DNA from: Spodoptera frugiperda
Taxonomy: Eukaryota; Arthropoda; Insecta; Lepidoptera; Noctuidae
NCBI RefSeq assembly: GCF_023101765.2
Contig: NC_064223.1
Span: 6,758,001 to 6,822,000, forward strand
DNA: 64,000 nucleotides
Reading direction: 5' to 3'
Below are positions 1-11,200 of the stretch, one piece after another; position 1 is the first letter of the stretch; each line of letters starts with the position of its first letter. The position numbers were made by a program, and so were the translations under genes. The notes under the pieces were generated by a model. That model saw only the letters and a program-made list of their open reading frames with translations, searched no databases and had not been told where the DNA came from.

Positions 1-2
1 CA

Positions 3-3000
3 ATTGTATTACTCGTGCAAATTAGTATCTTGTCGATACGCACGATTGAAATTCCTATTTATAATATTCGAGAAAAACTACATTCCCTCCTAGCAAGCTT
101 AGAAAAGAATCAGAAAAAATATTGTTTATTTAACAACAGCTGGCTGAGCTGCAATGCTCTGCATAATTTCTACGATATAATTGACATTTTGTATAAAAAA
201 AGGAATATTGGAGAAAAGATTTTAAATCATTATAATGCAAGACCGTATAACAGAGTTCGCAACGATGTCAAGCCGCCTCTGTCCGAGGTCCAACCGGTAT
301 TCAGAAGGTTTTACTCGGCGAGTCCTAACACAATGTTTAATAATTTAAGGTCATTGCCGGACTGGTATACCCCAATACCTGGTAAGACTTTTCCTATGCA
401 TAGCCCTGGAGCAACTCAACTAACGCCGAAACCTGAAATGAGGCTCAACTTTAACACTCCCTGGAATGCACCTCAGCAGCACCCCACTAGATCTCTCGGG
501 TGGAGTACAACAGCGCTACCTATACTTGTTAGCAGTCCGAGTATTGTGCCACACAGTCAATCGCCAGTAAAGCCGCCAGCAACGACGGCTGCTACTGCTG
601 CTTCACAACAAGTTATTGCACATAAAAATATGTCCGCCATCGACAAATTTACAGAACGCCTAGACCTCTTTGAGCGACAATTTTATAAGGTAAGTGTTTT
701 TGTTGTTACAACTTTATCTTTATTTATTTATTTATTAAGTTTTTTAATAAAGAGACAAGATACCATAGTTTAAAAAAACACGACTGTAACTACTATTTTG
801 GAGAAGATTCAATTAAATCAGCAACATTAATCTACCAGAGAAAGATTAAAGTACGCTTAAATATTGATAAAACTATTTTATTTATAAATTAGACAGAACA
901 CTGATCGTTTCTACTGATAATCCCATCTGACTACTTATGATTCTGGTAAATCCATATCGAAATTGGGAGCATACCTTTCTTATTACGGTAGATTCAAATG
1001 TGTGAACGCAAATCCTCAATTATTTCACTTACACAGGTACAAGGACACGAACTATAGAATTCACAACCTTTTAAAACCATTTATATAAATTCCACTTGTT
1101 TCATAATAATTTAACTGAACTAATAAACTTGACCCACAACTTTCACTTGGGTTTTCGTTGTTAACTGTAATTAAGAACCCCAGTCACCCCGGTCACGAAT
1201 TCTCGCTTGTTGTTTACCAATAAATATTTACCGAAAAATGAGCGAGTGAATTTATTGTAAACATATTTCTCCAGTTGTATACCTACTGCCGTCATCATTA
1301 TGGTTAGGTACATATTACATATAACAATGTGATTAGCTACATTAAATAAGTGAGTTACTGTGACCAACGTATAAGTACGCATAGTCGTTTGTTATTGAAA
1401 CTAGGTACAGATTAAATTCGAACATATTGTACGGTTATCAAATCGGTTTCGAATTGAAATTCATTGTGATATCAAATGGAATTAAACAATTTTAAGCCTG
1501 CCATGTTTTGTTTGGTCATTGAACTGAATAAAATATAGTTATGGTAACTACATATTACGAGTACATATCATTTTTCGCACATCCAGAACACACGGTTCCT
1601 TATTGCAGATTTATGGAAACATTCATCATTGTTACAAACTTCTCGGGTATCACTCATTAATTCTAAAACACATTGACGGGACTCATAACAAGGTATATAG
1701 GGACAATGTCATGAACGTTTACATTAACAGTAAACTTGTTATGTAAGTAAGGATATGTGTGCATATTACTTCCATTGAATCTGAGACTGATGTCCTAAAA
1801 TTCCGACCAACTACTCTGTGTTGTGCCGTAACATCCCCAAAATTTTAGGTGGTGAACTGTATATGTAACTGCTATTCCTAAAGATGAACTGGAGATTAGC
1901 AAATCTTCATTAAATACTAGCTCTTTGTTCAACATTAGGTAAAATATTATTAGAGGTACTTTACACAAACTGATGACGATATATATTTTTACTAAGTTGT
2001 CGCAATGGTTGCAGATCACGTTTGCGAAGCTCACAAGCATAAGTCCAGCAGACCGACAAGAGAATGGGATGAGTTTCGTACAATCCGGCTTCTTTCTACT
2101 ATTAACTCTGATGGTGCTCTCGAAAGAAGTCGACCCTGCTACCAGAGCTGAAATAGACCAATGCATTGGATTCAAAATTACCGATATGGTACCTATGTTA
2201 TTACTTATATGAAATGTATATCTTTAGTACCTAGTTACCCTTATTAATTCTAGTCACTATCTTGGATTTTTATGCCTCGAGATGTACCTAACGAAGTTAA
2301 CTTGCAACAGTTGCAAATGGCATAGTTCTTAGTTCCTAGATTGGTCTAAAAAATAATACGTCAGCTGGGATTGTATTCGGTATCGAAATACAAACTTCAC
2401 TAAGTATTAAAATGTCTTAAATATTGATTTTATAAGGATGAAAACAAATCTGTACCAATATCACTTATCGAATTTAAATGACACAATTTTGCTAAATAGG
2501 AAAGGGTTGACTTAGTAAAACGTCTGATATCAACGTTGCCAAGTACATCGGACACGCTCACGGTGCGGCACGCCTCGCGCCTGATGCTGTGGCCAGGCAG
2601 ACACGAGCCGCGCTTCCAAGACGGCGCCGCCGCAGCACTGATGCTGAACGTAGAGCACTTCAACGGCACTGAGACTTCAGATGCCATCGCCACCATCCTC
2701 AATAAAAAAGTAAGCGAGTAGCCAGGCATGTAGGGTACAACGTATATCTTATTACATATCACTAGTCTATTTTAACTGTATATGTTACCCATTCCTTCAG
2801 ACTGGTATATTATGTAAGTATGTATTTGCAGTACGCCCACTTTTTACAAGGTGTCGACCCCATAAAAATAAAGGACGAACCTATAGCCAAACTCCGTCCT
2901 GTTTATTGTTTTATAAATCAACAATGGTCTTGTTATAGAATAATAAAATGATAGAACAATACCCAATATTACTATCAATATAGCTCGAACGAAAATATCG

Positions 3001-6000
3001 GAAATCTTTCAATTATTCAATGTAAAGTCGTGTAAACAATCGCACCCTTGCTCTATCGATCGGATTATAAGAGTACTAGCCGAGGTCATAGCATCGCATG
3101 AAATACTATAGTATCGTAGCAACGTACTACGCGTAACGTGCTACGAATCGAGATCGTAGCAACTACGACCCGAAATCGTAGCAGCGTACTACGACGGTGA
3201 GATTTAGCGTTTTTATTTATTCTTATAACGGTCATGAAACTCGCACTATGATAGGAATTAATAGGAAATAAATAAATAAATTATTACGTTCTACATCGTG
3301 CTTTTCATTGTAAAGGTGGAATTAGACTCCGGAGGTGCGATACACGATACCTTTGACGAAGGTGATGTATCGGGAGGTATGGTCGCGGTATTTATGACCA
3401 CGCTGTACATGCGCGGGCGCTGGCGAGCCTCGCCCACTGTCCTCAACGGTACGCAGCCTTTCCACGACGCAGACGACGCCCCCCAACGCACAGTACGCAT
3501 GATCAGGATCAACGACATCATGAAATATGCGGACCTACAGGATTGGGATGCTCAGGTCAGTCACCAAACTACGTCTCTGGTTTTATGTATTTATTTAACA
3601 TTTGAATACAGAAATTAGGTGAATGACGTTAACAACTCTGGCACAAAGTTATTAACATGGTGGCGTAATAAAAAAATAAAATTATTCGTCGTGTGGAATG
3701 TAGGTGCCAACTAGTATAATATACACAAGGACGACTACCATGAAATTAATTCTGTTCAATATAATGGCAAATTGCACCCAGTCGAATGTCACAGGCGGCT
3801 TGTCGGAAGGCATATCCGAGCTATCACCGGCCAGTTCTTTTGTATCCATCTCACTTGGGTCAAACTCGGTGAAAATAACATACTTACCTGGACCGTTGGC
3901 TACCAACCGGTTCACTGACACAATAAAACCTGGCGCTGGTACCTTTCGTCGTCTCAAATACATTAAAAATATTGTTTCTATGATCCCAACCAATGTCACT
4001 ATCATCGAATCGCGAAGGAACAGTAATATAATCGGTGTGTCCGCACTGTGTTTCGGAATATCATAACCAATTTCTGTAAGAAACATAAAATGTCCGTACA
4101 GACTGAAACAAATCAACATGAGTCGAGTGTTGTCTTTCGGGTCCATTGCAAGCGCCACCAGAGTCAGCAGTACTATCACAATGGAAGGTACCACGACGAT
4201 AGCGGCCGGTCCTGCTGCTATCCTCTTCAGTATGAATGTATATTTTAACATTGGATACGTGCTGTTCGGACAACAGCTATATTTTCCTGGTAAACGTTCA
4301 TTTACCACGTCTAGCAATTTCCAGCCTGGACCATCCTGATAGTCGTCCTTTACAACGGGTTGTTTGTAGTAAAAGGTGAAGTTGACTTGTTCCCCAGTGT
4401 TCATCCACGATCCAAAGTACAGCGTGCAGTTTTGTACGTCGTAGGGCCAGCTACGCAGTGACGTGCGACAGATCCCGGAGTGAGCGACGTGAGGCACGCA
4501 CGTCACTATGCCATCGCTGGACACCATACACGTCGTGTAGATCTGGTCGGACTGGTACATAGAGGCGTCAGCGTTGAACAGCGCCATCCTCGGTGTCCAG
4601 ATTTCATGACTTTCCAATTGTGTTTCTTGTATACCGCCATAATCTTCAGGTCTCCAAGACAAAAATTCATCTTTCCACTTCATCGCTACCCAGCTATGCA
4701 AAGTAAACGTTTCTTCTAAAGAATCGAAACTAAGGTATTTTATGGCGAATCTTACTTTCACTGTAAGGGCTTGTTTGTGGTCCTTCACTGGTCGGAAGTC
4801 GTAATTATACGCACAAAGCAAATCCTTGTGGAGTTTGGCTTCATCGTGGTTAGCTTTTTCTCGTTCCGGTGGGCAGTCACACGTTACAAGGGGTGCAGCT
4901 AGTGCCAATAGCGCACACAGTGCGTGGAACGTACCGCGCGGCGCCATGCTCACAGCAGTTGTGAATGCCCTCGTCAATAGAACCCAATACATTTTCGATG
5001 GTAACCCAATACTGTGAACCGCCCCCTGCGATAAATGTTGATTCCAACATTTTGCAGATGACATCTGTGACATGGGATCTATTATTCTATTTAGTGCTGT
5101 GTTATCTGTAATATATCCTATTATAAATAGATATTTTTCTTATCACCTACATAAATATCCACACCGTGTGGTACCTGTTTTTGATTGGGCGGGAGGAAAC
5201 GCCCGGGTGTCATCACTGCGAGCCCAGCCGTCGCAGGAAACACTCCGGGCGTCAGGGATCTCGCGACGATCTCCGGCCACCCTAATTGCGGGTCCGGGTG
5301 AACAAAGCTAGCTTGCTGCCCACGCAGACCCATGGCTACTCAAAGAACTATCAGACAGACCACCAGAAACGGGACTCTGATGTCCCCTAAAGCTAATCTT
5401 TTTAAAGTACCTACGTTATAATACCTACATGAATAAATGTTATGAATATTAAATTAATACAAATCACTATAAGCTATATTTTGTTTATGTATATTTCAGG
5501 CCTTAGAGATTTCTTACGCTACACCAGGTCTCACCCTCCTTATGCTGGTGCCTCGAAGTAACTCGTTGAAGAAGCTGGCGCAGCACGTCAGTGACACGAG
5601 CATCGCGAATATTATGTCCAAGATGAAGACAATGAGGGTGGCCGCTACTATACCCATCTACACTCTTCGGATGACCTTACTACTGCCTAACAAATTGCAG
5701 GCAGTAAGTTATACTTTCCATTTTAATTTACGTGACATCGTAATCCATCGAAGGCCTTAGAGAAGAGAGATAACTCTTTAAGCAGAGTCCGTTGCGCTGC
5801 GTTACGGCGCGACGACGCAACTGTGTAATGGGACATGTCATAAAATATATATGGATAACGTCCCTGCAACGAAGCATCGCAGCGCAACAGACAACTGGCT
5901 CTTCGCTCTAAAGAAACAGGTTCTCTTATAGCAGGCATATTTAGTTACTGAGCAAAATCCCAACTAGGTTTACTGAAAATAAAATAGGTACTTTACCTAC

Positions 6001-6880
6001 ATAATACGTGGGTAATAGTTATTGCATTGACTTTTATTACCTTTTTAGATTTAATCTTTTACTGTCTATGTACCTACCTAGACTTACTATATAGTGCTAT
6101 TGTACTCACAATTGAAATCTGTATAAAAACTATTAATTCAAGGCTCATCAAACTAAAGTATTAGTTCAAATATGCGTTCAAAACAGAACTGTCCATCAGT
6201 AGATGTCTCATAGTAAACTAAATAGAATGACTAAAGGTAGGTAACTAGACACAGTCAGTTACTAGGTAGCTATCTACCTATATATTATTTTGCTAGTTTA
6301 GTTTCCTCATGGGACGTAGTCGATTAGCTTCGTATATCGTAGGTAGTTATTCAATAAACTACTGCTATATGTCAGATGGGAATGCCTCGACTAGTGGACG
6401 TGGGCAACGTGACGGGTACACCCTCTCTGAGACTGTCGCATGCCGTGCAGCGTGTCATGTTCTGGGCTGAAGCGGGACGAGACGCGTATAAAGATGACGG
6501 TGAGTTCCTATACCAAATCAATATATTATACCAATTAGGCAATGTATTATATCCATGGACATTTCTACCGTATCCGGGATAGGGATCCATTTCCGAGGCC
6601 AACGCTTCAACATTATTTATTTATCATAAAATATAATGTCAATAAGTGGCGGTCATCCTGTGGTTATACCACATACATTACACCACTACAGATAAGCCAC
6701 CAATCAATTAGCTATTATCGTAGATGCTATCGCGTTATAAAACTATAAATGTTTATTGTGACTTTTTCAGGCATCGAGTGGGACCAAAAACCAGAATTGG
6801 AAGTAATAGCAAACCGGCCCTATATATTCTTTGTACGTTGGCGCAACGTGACCCTTATGAATGGAAATTTTGTATTGTAA
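3..6880 (+). CDS. Serpin-family protein with long N-terminal extension, probably non-inhibitory (5' end uncertain)
   Basis: Serpins are about 350-400 residue proteins; most trap serine proteases through a reactive centre loop. Exons read here are 3(?)-689, 2015-2188, 2500-2709, 3316-3555, 5500-5703, 6376-6499 and 6771-6880; all junctions are GT/AG and phases agree. Exon 1 gives a Pro/Thr/Ala-rich extension of up to about 225 residues, then helix A (DLFERQFYK joined to ITFAKLTSISPADRQ). Later exons match the strand s3A region (MTTLYMRGRW), the s2B/s3B region (LTLLMLVPRSNSLKKL) and the C-terminal strand (ANRPYIFFVRW). The hinge after EAG reads RDAYKDDG instead of the small Thr/Ala residues of inhibitory serpins, so trapping is unlikely. 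The frame is open to base 3, and the first in-frame ATG is at 333, so the exon may begin upstream of the window. An antisense channel gene lies in the intron 3556-5499. Family assignment is secure; exact orthologue unknown. Confidence 0.8.
3590..3595 (-). terminator. Candidate poly(A) signal of the nested channel gene
   Basis: TTTATT on the plus strand is AATAAA on the minus strand, about 90 bases past the channel stop codon and just inside the serpin intron. It is the nearest canonical signal. Assignment is by position only. Confidence 0.4.
3682..4947 (-). CDS. Intronless Cys-loop ligand-gated ion channel subunit, nicotinic acetylcholine receptor-like
   Basis: A single exon encodes about 421 residues. 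An ATG at 4947 begins a good signal peptide (MAPRGTFHALCALLALAAP, cleaved near TCDC); the frame extends another 42 residues upstream, but those look non-secretory. Seen: loop-D Trp region (HSWVAMKWKDEF), loop-A-like WTPRMALFNADAS, a 13-residue Cys-loop (CRTSLRSWPYDVQNC), GSW of loop B, and vicinal cysteines in loop C (YSCC), which normally mark alpha-type subunits. Three membrane helices follow (around AAGPAAIVVVPSIVIVLLTL, RLMLICFSLYGHFMFL and IVTLVGIIETIFLMYL), then a short cytoplasmic loop and a fourth helix (FMVVVLVYIILVG). The usual Gly-Glu-Lys before TM2 is missing (DPKDNTR), and TM2 is bulky and aromatic, so the pore is atypical. The gene sits antisense inside a serpin intron. Family certain; ligand and ion selectivity unknown. 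Confidence 0.88.
   Translation of the reverse strand: MAPRGTFHALCALLALAAPLVTCDCPPEREKANHDEAKLHKDLLCAYNYDFRPVKDHKQALTVKVRFAIKYLSFDSLEETFTLHSWVAMKWKDEFLSWRPEDYGGIQETQLESHEIWTPRMALFNADASMYQSDQIYTTCMVSSDGIVTCVPHVAHSGICRTSLRSWPYDVQNCTLYFGSWMNTGEQVNFTFYYKQPVVKDDYQDGPGWKLLDVVNERLPGKYSCCPNSTYPMLKYTFILKRIAAGPAAIVVVPSIVIVLLTLVALAMDPKDNTRLMLICFSLYGHFMFLTEIGYDIPKHSADTPIILLFLRDSMIVTLVGIIETIFLMYLRRRKVPAPGFIVSVNRLVANGPGKYVIFTEFDPSEMDTKELAGDSSDMPSDKPPVTFDWVQFAIILNRINFMVVVLVYIILVGTYIPHDE
5180..5395. other. GC-rich unexplained block in serpin intron, upstream of the nested channel gene
   Basis: A markedly GC-rich block inside an AT-rich intron. It contains two related segments (GAAACGCCCGGGTGTC and GAAACACTCCGGGCGTC) about 40 bases apart. 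It could be promoter or 5' UTR sequence of the channel gene, or an old mobile-element fragment. No coding family was recognised in it. Confidence 0.4.
5775..5935. repeat. Palindromic MITE-like repeat in serpin intron
   Basis: The 11-base word GTTGCGCTGCG near 5791 recurs inverted as CGCAGCGCAAC near 5877, with flanking partial matches (CAGAGTCC versus its inverse near 5900). The piece lies entirely within the intron 5704-6375. No protein or target-site duplication was identified, so the element class is unknown. Confidence 0.4.
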
Positions 6881-6922
6881 AATCAAAAGATTAATATATT
6901 TTTTAAACATAACGAGTTTTCT

Positions 6923-6928
6923 TTTATT
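6923..6928 (-). terminator. Poly(A) signal of the lipocalin gene
   Basis: Plus-strand TTTATT, with an overlapping second copy at 6928-6933, gives AATAAA on the minus strand about 50 bases beyond the lipocalin stop. The serpin stop is only 43 bases further, so the two 3' UTRs probably overlap. Confidence 0.5.
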
Positions 6929-6976
6929 TTATTTTAACGTTAAAAACACAACGATTGTTTGGTACGTCGCCGTTGC

Positions 6977-8268
6977 TTAGTAATTCCTGTTTCTATTGTG
7001 TGAGTAGCTGGCTGCGTACTGCTGCTGCCTTCTCGGTATCTCGTGAGGCTCACAAAGTAGGCGTCCACGGGTTTGTGCAGCAATCCCGCTGCGGTGGAAT
7101 ATTGCACTAAGTTCGTGCGTGGACGGCCAGTAGGGGGCGCGCGCGAAGGCGGCTGCCGTTTCCCCGTAGCAATCACGGATCATCAACACTTCACTCCCGC
7201 GGCGACCAAACAACATCCATTGGTCTGCACTCTGGTTTTGTAACGTATAGTCGCCTGTAGACAGATAGGTACTTACATTTAAAAAATCCAAGTAATAACA
7301 TCATTAAGTTTCAATTAAAATTAATAAAATATTTGTTTTTACTTTCTGTTTGTTTGGTATCCAAATAGGTAGGTACTTATAACAAATTCCGTTTACCTCT
7401 GGTGAGTCAGCGTGTTATCAGCATATTATCTAAGAATTTGCACTGAGATAAGGCGCTTACTTACTCACCCAAACATGTCCTACTTCAAATCTACAATGAT
7501 TACGTATGTTTTAATGTAAATACTAAAGAATCACTTTACCATATTTATTCTCCATTATGATAATATTTTCCAGGAGTCCTGACTCTGAACCGTTACCCAT
7601 TAAGAAGTGTTTCCCCGCCAGTGTCTCCACTTGCAAGAGACAAAGGTTCCAGTCCACGCGGCCGCCGAACTCTCCATACTTTATTACGTATTGTTCTCGC
7701 TCCTAAATACACACATTATACGTGATTACAAAATACGCACGAGGATCACCAGTGTCATACCCAGGTACATTAGTAGATGTGCGGTATCCACATCTAGATA
7801 ATTATAAATCTATAAATATGTACCTAAAATCTAGGTAATAGGTACTGCGATTAATTGCACTGGAAAGTCCATATCTTCATTTTTATCTGATAAATAAAAC
7901 CTAAATACTTGTTATTTAGGTATGAATTAATTAGGTGAAAGCATTTAGGGCTTTGCACAAACTGATTAACGTTATATGTATAAATTGGCAAGAGATTGGA
8001 TACAATGCAGGTATTTACTAAATGTAGTAGAATAAAACTAGAGGTAGCCTACCAAGTCAGTAGTTGCTCTAACTTGAAATTTAAAGCAATCTATCGCCCT
8101 TGGTTGCGTGTAGACTGTCATCCAACGCCCCACCACGTCGTATATGTTCAAGCTAGCGCCCTTTTTATATAAGGGACAAATGTCGTATACTGATATGTTG
8201 TATGTCTGCACTAGATTATCACTCGCCACTAATAGAACTGCTAAATTAATGAACCACTTAATATTCAT
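6977..8268 (-). CDS. Secreted lipocalin, apolipoprotein D/insecticyanin-like
   Basis: Lipocalins are small secreted beta-barrels that carry hydrophobic ligands such as pigments or lipids. Exons are 8053-8268, 7597-7702 and 6977-7254 (minus strand); phases 0 and 1 agree and the joined frame gives 199 residues. The start at 8268 opens a signal peptide (MNIKWFINLAVLLVA). The diagnostic Gly-x-Trp motif is present (NIYDVVGRWMTVYTQP), followed by Cys in the usual position (AIDCFKF), a strand in exon 2 (EQYVIKYGEFGG), and in exon 3 the barrel-closing strands and C-terminal helix (YWPSTHELSAIFHRSGI), then a Cys and a basic, Asn-rich tail. Its stop lies 97 bases from the serpin stop, tail to tail. A second frame in exon 3 is also open but meets a stop just upstream, so it was not used. 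Ligand unknown. Confidence 0.78.
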
Positions 8269-11200
8269 TATTCAAATATAACTCGTTTACCCGCGTAGTC
8301 TGCCACGAATAAGTAAGGCTGTCGTCGGATTCTCTCGACGAGATAAACTTGTTATGAGAATATCTTTATAAAATAAGTCAATATTTAAATTTTCTTTAAC
8401 ACGCACCGGTGGAAAATGATTTAAGATTACTAAACAAACGAAAAAAATTGTTTAATAATATCAGCACATTCCCGTACTTTTATAATCTACATGAATAACA
8501 ACAATAGCCGTGGGACTTTTATGTTAAAGTTCTGAACATCACAAATGTTTATGAAGTTTGGTGGATGTATTAGAATTTTTGATTTAGTAACAAGGTCATA
8601 TTGGTGTGTAATGTTATACTTTATTTACATAATATCAGTACGTAATATAAATATTACAACCAGAATAGCTACGATAATACAGTGCCATAGATGCGCTAAC
8701 AGCCAATAACAATCTACAAGCAAATGCAATCTATGCAGGAAGCCCTGGACGAATATTTTTGGTAATACATAGTATAAATACATCAATCATTGAACTATTC
8801 GTACTATACGAGTATAATGTAAACTAGATATCATTTAAAAATCTTACGTGTGAAACAAGTTTGGATATAGTCACACAATAATAATATTTACATGAATATA
8901 CATAGGTACATGCTGATTATTTTATATGGCCTTTTACAAGTTTAATCTCTAAATTAACAGTATCTAAAATCCTAGTCACCATCACCAATTTTTTTTAATC
9001 TACGGCAAGAATCGAATTCACATTTTTAATAAACATTGATTAATAAAAACAATGTTACGATGTATAATATATTTTAAAGTGAAAATTATAATAAAATGTT
9101 ATAATAAACGTATAAAAAATATTTTAAAATGATGAACAATAACTTTATTTAGGCTTACATCTGTACCTATGTTCATGCTGGTGGTTATACAAGTACGTTC
9201 CTCGTTTCTCTTACAAATAATGTTAGACTAGTTGTAAATACTTCATGTGTATTTTGGAATACTGCTTCCTGGAAACAAGAAGAAATATATTAAAATTATT
9301 ATGAGTCTTCAAAAAGTACGGGTATGTCAGCTTACAAATAAAACTACTTATATTGAGAGGAGTTACTTCAATAATAGAATTACATTTCTTATGTATATTT
9401 TATTTAATTGAAAGTTTATAAGTGTAGTTACATTTTAACATTTTTATTCCTTGACATCGTCGTTATAAATACTCGTTGACTAGTACCATAACTTTATAAT
9501 AATATACACGAGACATAACAGTTAGTCCATTTCCCTGCTCGCACTTGCGTGAGCCATTAGAACATTCATTTAAGTAATTAATGAAGTTTTATCATTTTCG
9601 AACGGGTACAACAACAACTACAATAATTTACAATATCACACACATTTGAAACTAATGCAATATAATAATGTCATATTTAGTTAAAAATTCAACAGTGTAA
9701 TATTCAAAATGTGTAGCTTAAATTTTCATTAAAAATTTTGTAAATCATTAATTTGCCGAACTGGCCGTGGTTTACAAGTCGATATTACTAACTTCTCTAT
9801 TATCTATACATATAACAAACGATCGATTTCCTTCGCAGTAGTATTCTATGGTACATAATAGAGGCATACATGTATAAGCAACAAGAAAGATTCGGTAATT
9901 CCCTTGTATAATAGGTACACGAGTCTGTGTCGCAATAATGTTATAATACACAGCACAATACAATCGTACAGCAACGCTACTTGTACAAATGTTCACGTTT
10001 CCAAAGCGTTATAATATCTGTCTTAACTGGATAATTATATAGAAATTATGATAGTATCATTTGCGAAGAAATCCTAATTGTATTAAACACTTCGTCAAGT
10101 ACAAATAACATTTCCTTATTTAAACAATTAAAGCTCACATAAATCCTATGAGGAAAAACAGAAATTAATGCTAGCAAATTATGTTAAAAAACGGAACTAG
10201 GTTTTGAGGAAAAAATGTTGTCTAATACACCTAGTCTAAAGACTTGAATTGAATTGTCGAAATTTTTATTATACCTTATAAATTACCTCATAAGTTTAAT
10301 TTTGGTCGACAACTAGTTATTAATGCTAAATAATTTAGCTTATGATAAAAAAATAAAATAATGAAGATAAACATTGGAGAGCTAACTAAAGCATTTTTTT
10401 ACAAAATACATATACCATACATAGGTCCTCTTGATTGATTGATCAACAAAATACGGATTTGAAGACGCTAAAAACGGAGCTATGCTCTGTGTCGCATTTT
10501 TACTTACGTCATAATGAGTTTAATTGATAATGGCACAGAAAAATATAATTCTTTCAGGATAGATTCATCTAAATGCGTCACTTTTTCATTCAGACGAGTT
10601 TGGTCTAAAAGAATTGTGAGTTTTCTACGCCATTATAAATCAGTCTCATTATTTGTAAAACATTTAAATATCTCTCTGGTTTTAGAGTCCTCCCATAATA
10701 CTCCTAAAATACATATACCAGTAGTTAATAGTAGTACAATATCGTAGCAGTAAAACAAGATTTGTACCTATTATTATAGCGATATTATAGCGATAGATAG
10801 ACTGTCCCAAATTTAACCATGGTAAAAGCCAAAAAAATATAGGCCATGTAGGCAACACTCCAATAGGCTACAACACAACTTAATTTTCGATGATCTTTGC
10901 TATGAGTATTTCTATCGCAATTAACGACCAGTCTCAACATCTTAGGTATGTATTCTTCGATAGATAGGCTACTAGAGATATATTTCTTACACATTTTATA
11001 AAAAAAAACTTGTGTTTAAATTACATCTTTGTTAGCTCATGTTATCGTCAATTGCGTTATTGAAACACGTTAAAAGGGACTACTTTAAACCGAGTGACGT
11101 TTCCATGTTCGGTAGACATTGCTTCGTATTTTTATTGGACATCCTTGTGGTCAATCATTTTTGAATACAGAATTGGGGATTACACTTAATACCTATTATG

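Noticed and set aside
1161..1382. 73-codon minus-strand frame in serpin intron 1
   Set aside because: No homology, no codon bias and no splice-compatible continuation; typical of AT-rich intron noise.
5121..5333. Open frames on both strands in the GC block of the serpin intron
   Set aside because: They owe their length to GC composition and show no family similarity.
6940..7176. Alternative minus-strand frame in the last lipocalin exon, ending in a basic tail
   Set aside because: It has a stop immediately upstream in the same frame and does not fit the phase of the preceding exon; the chosen frame carries the lipocalin C-terminal helix.
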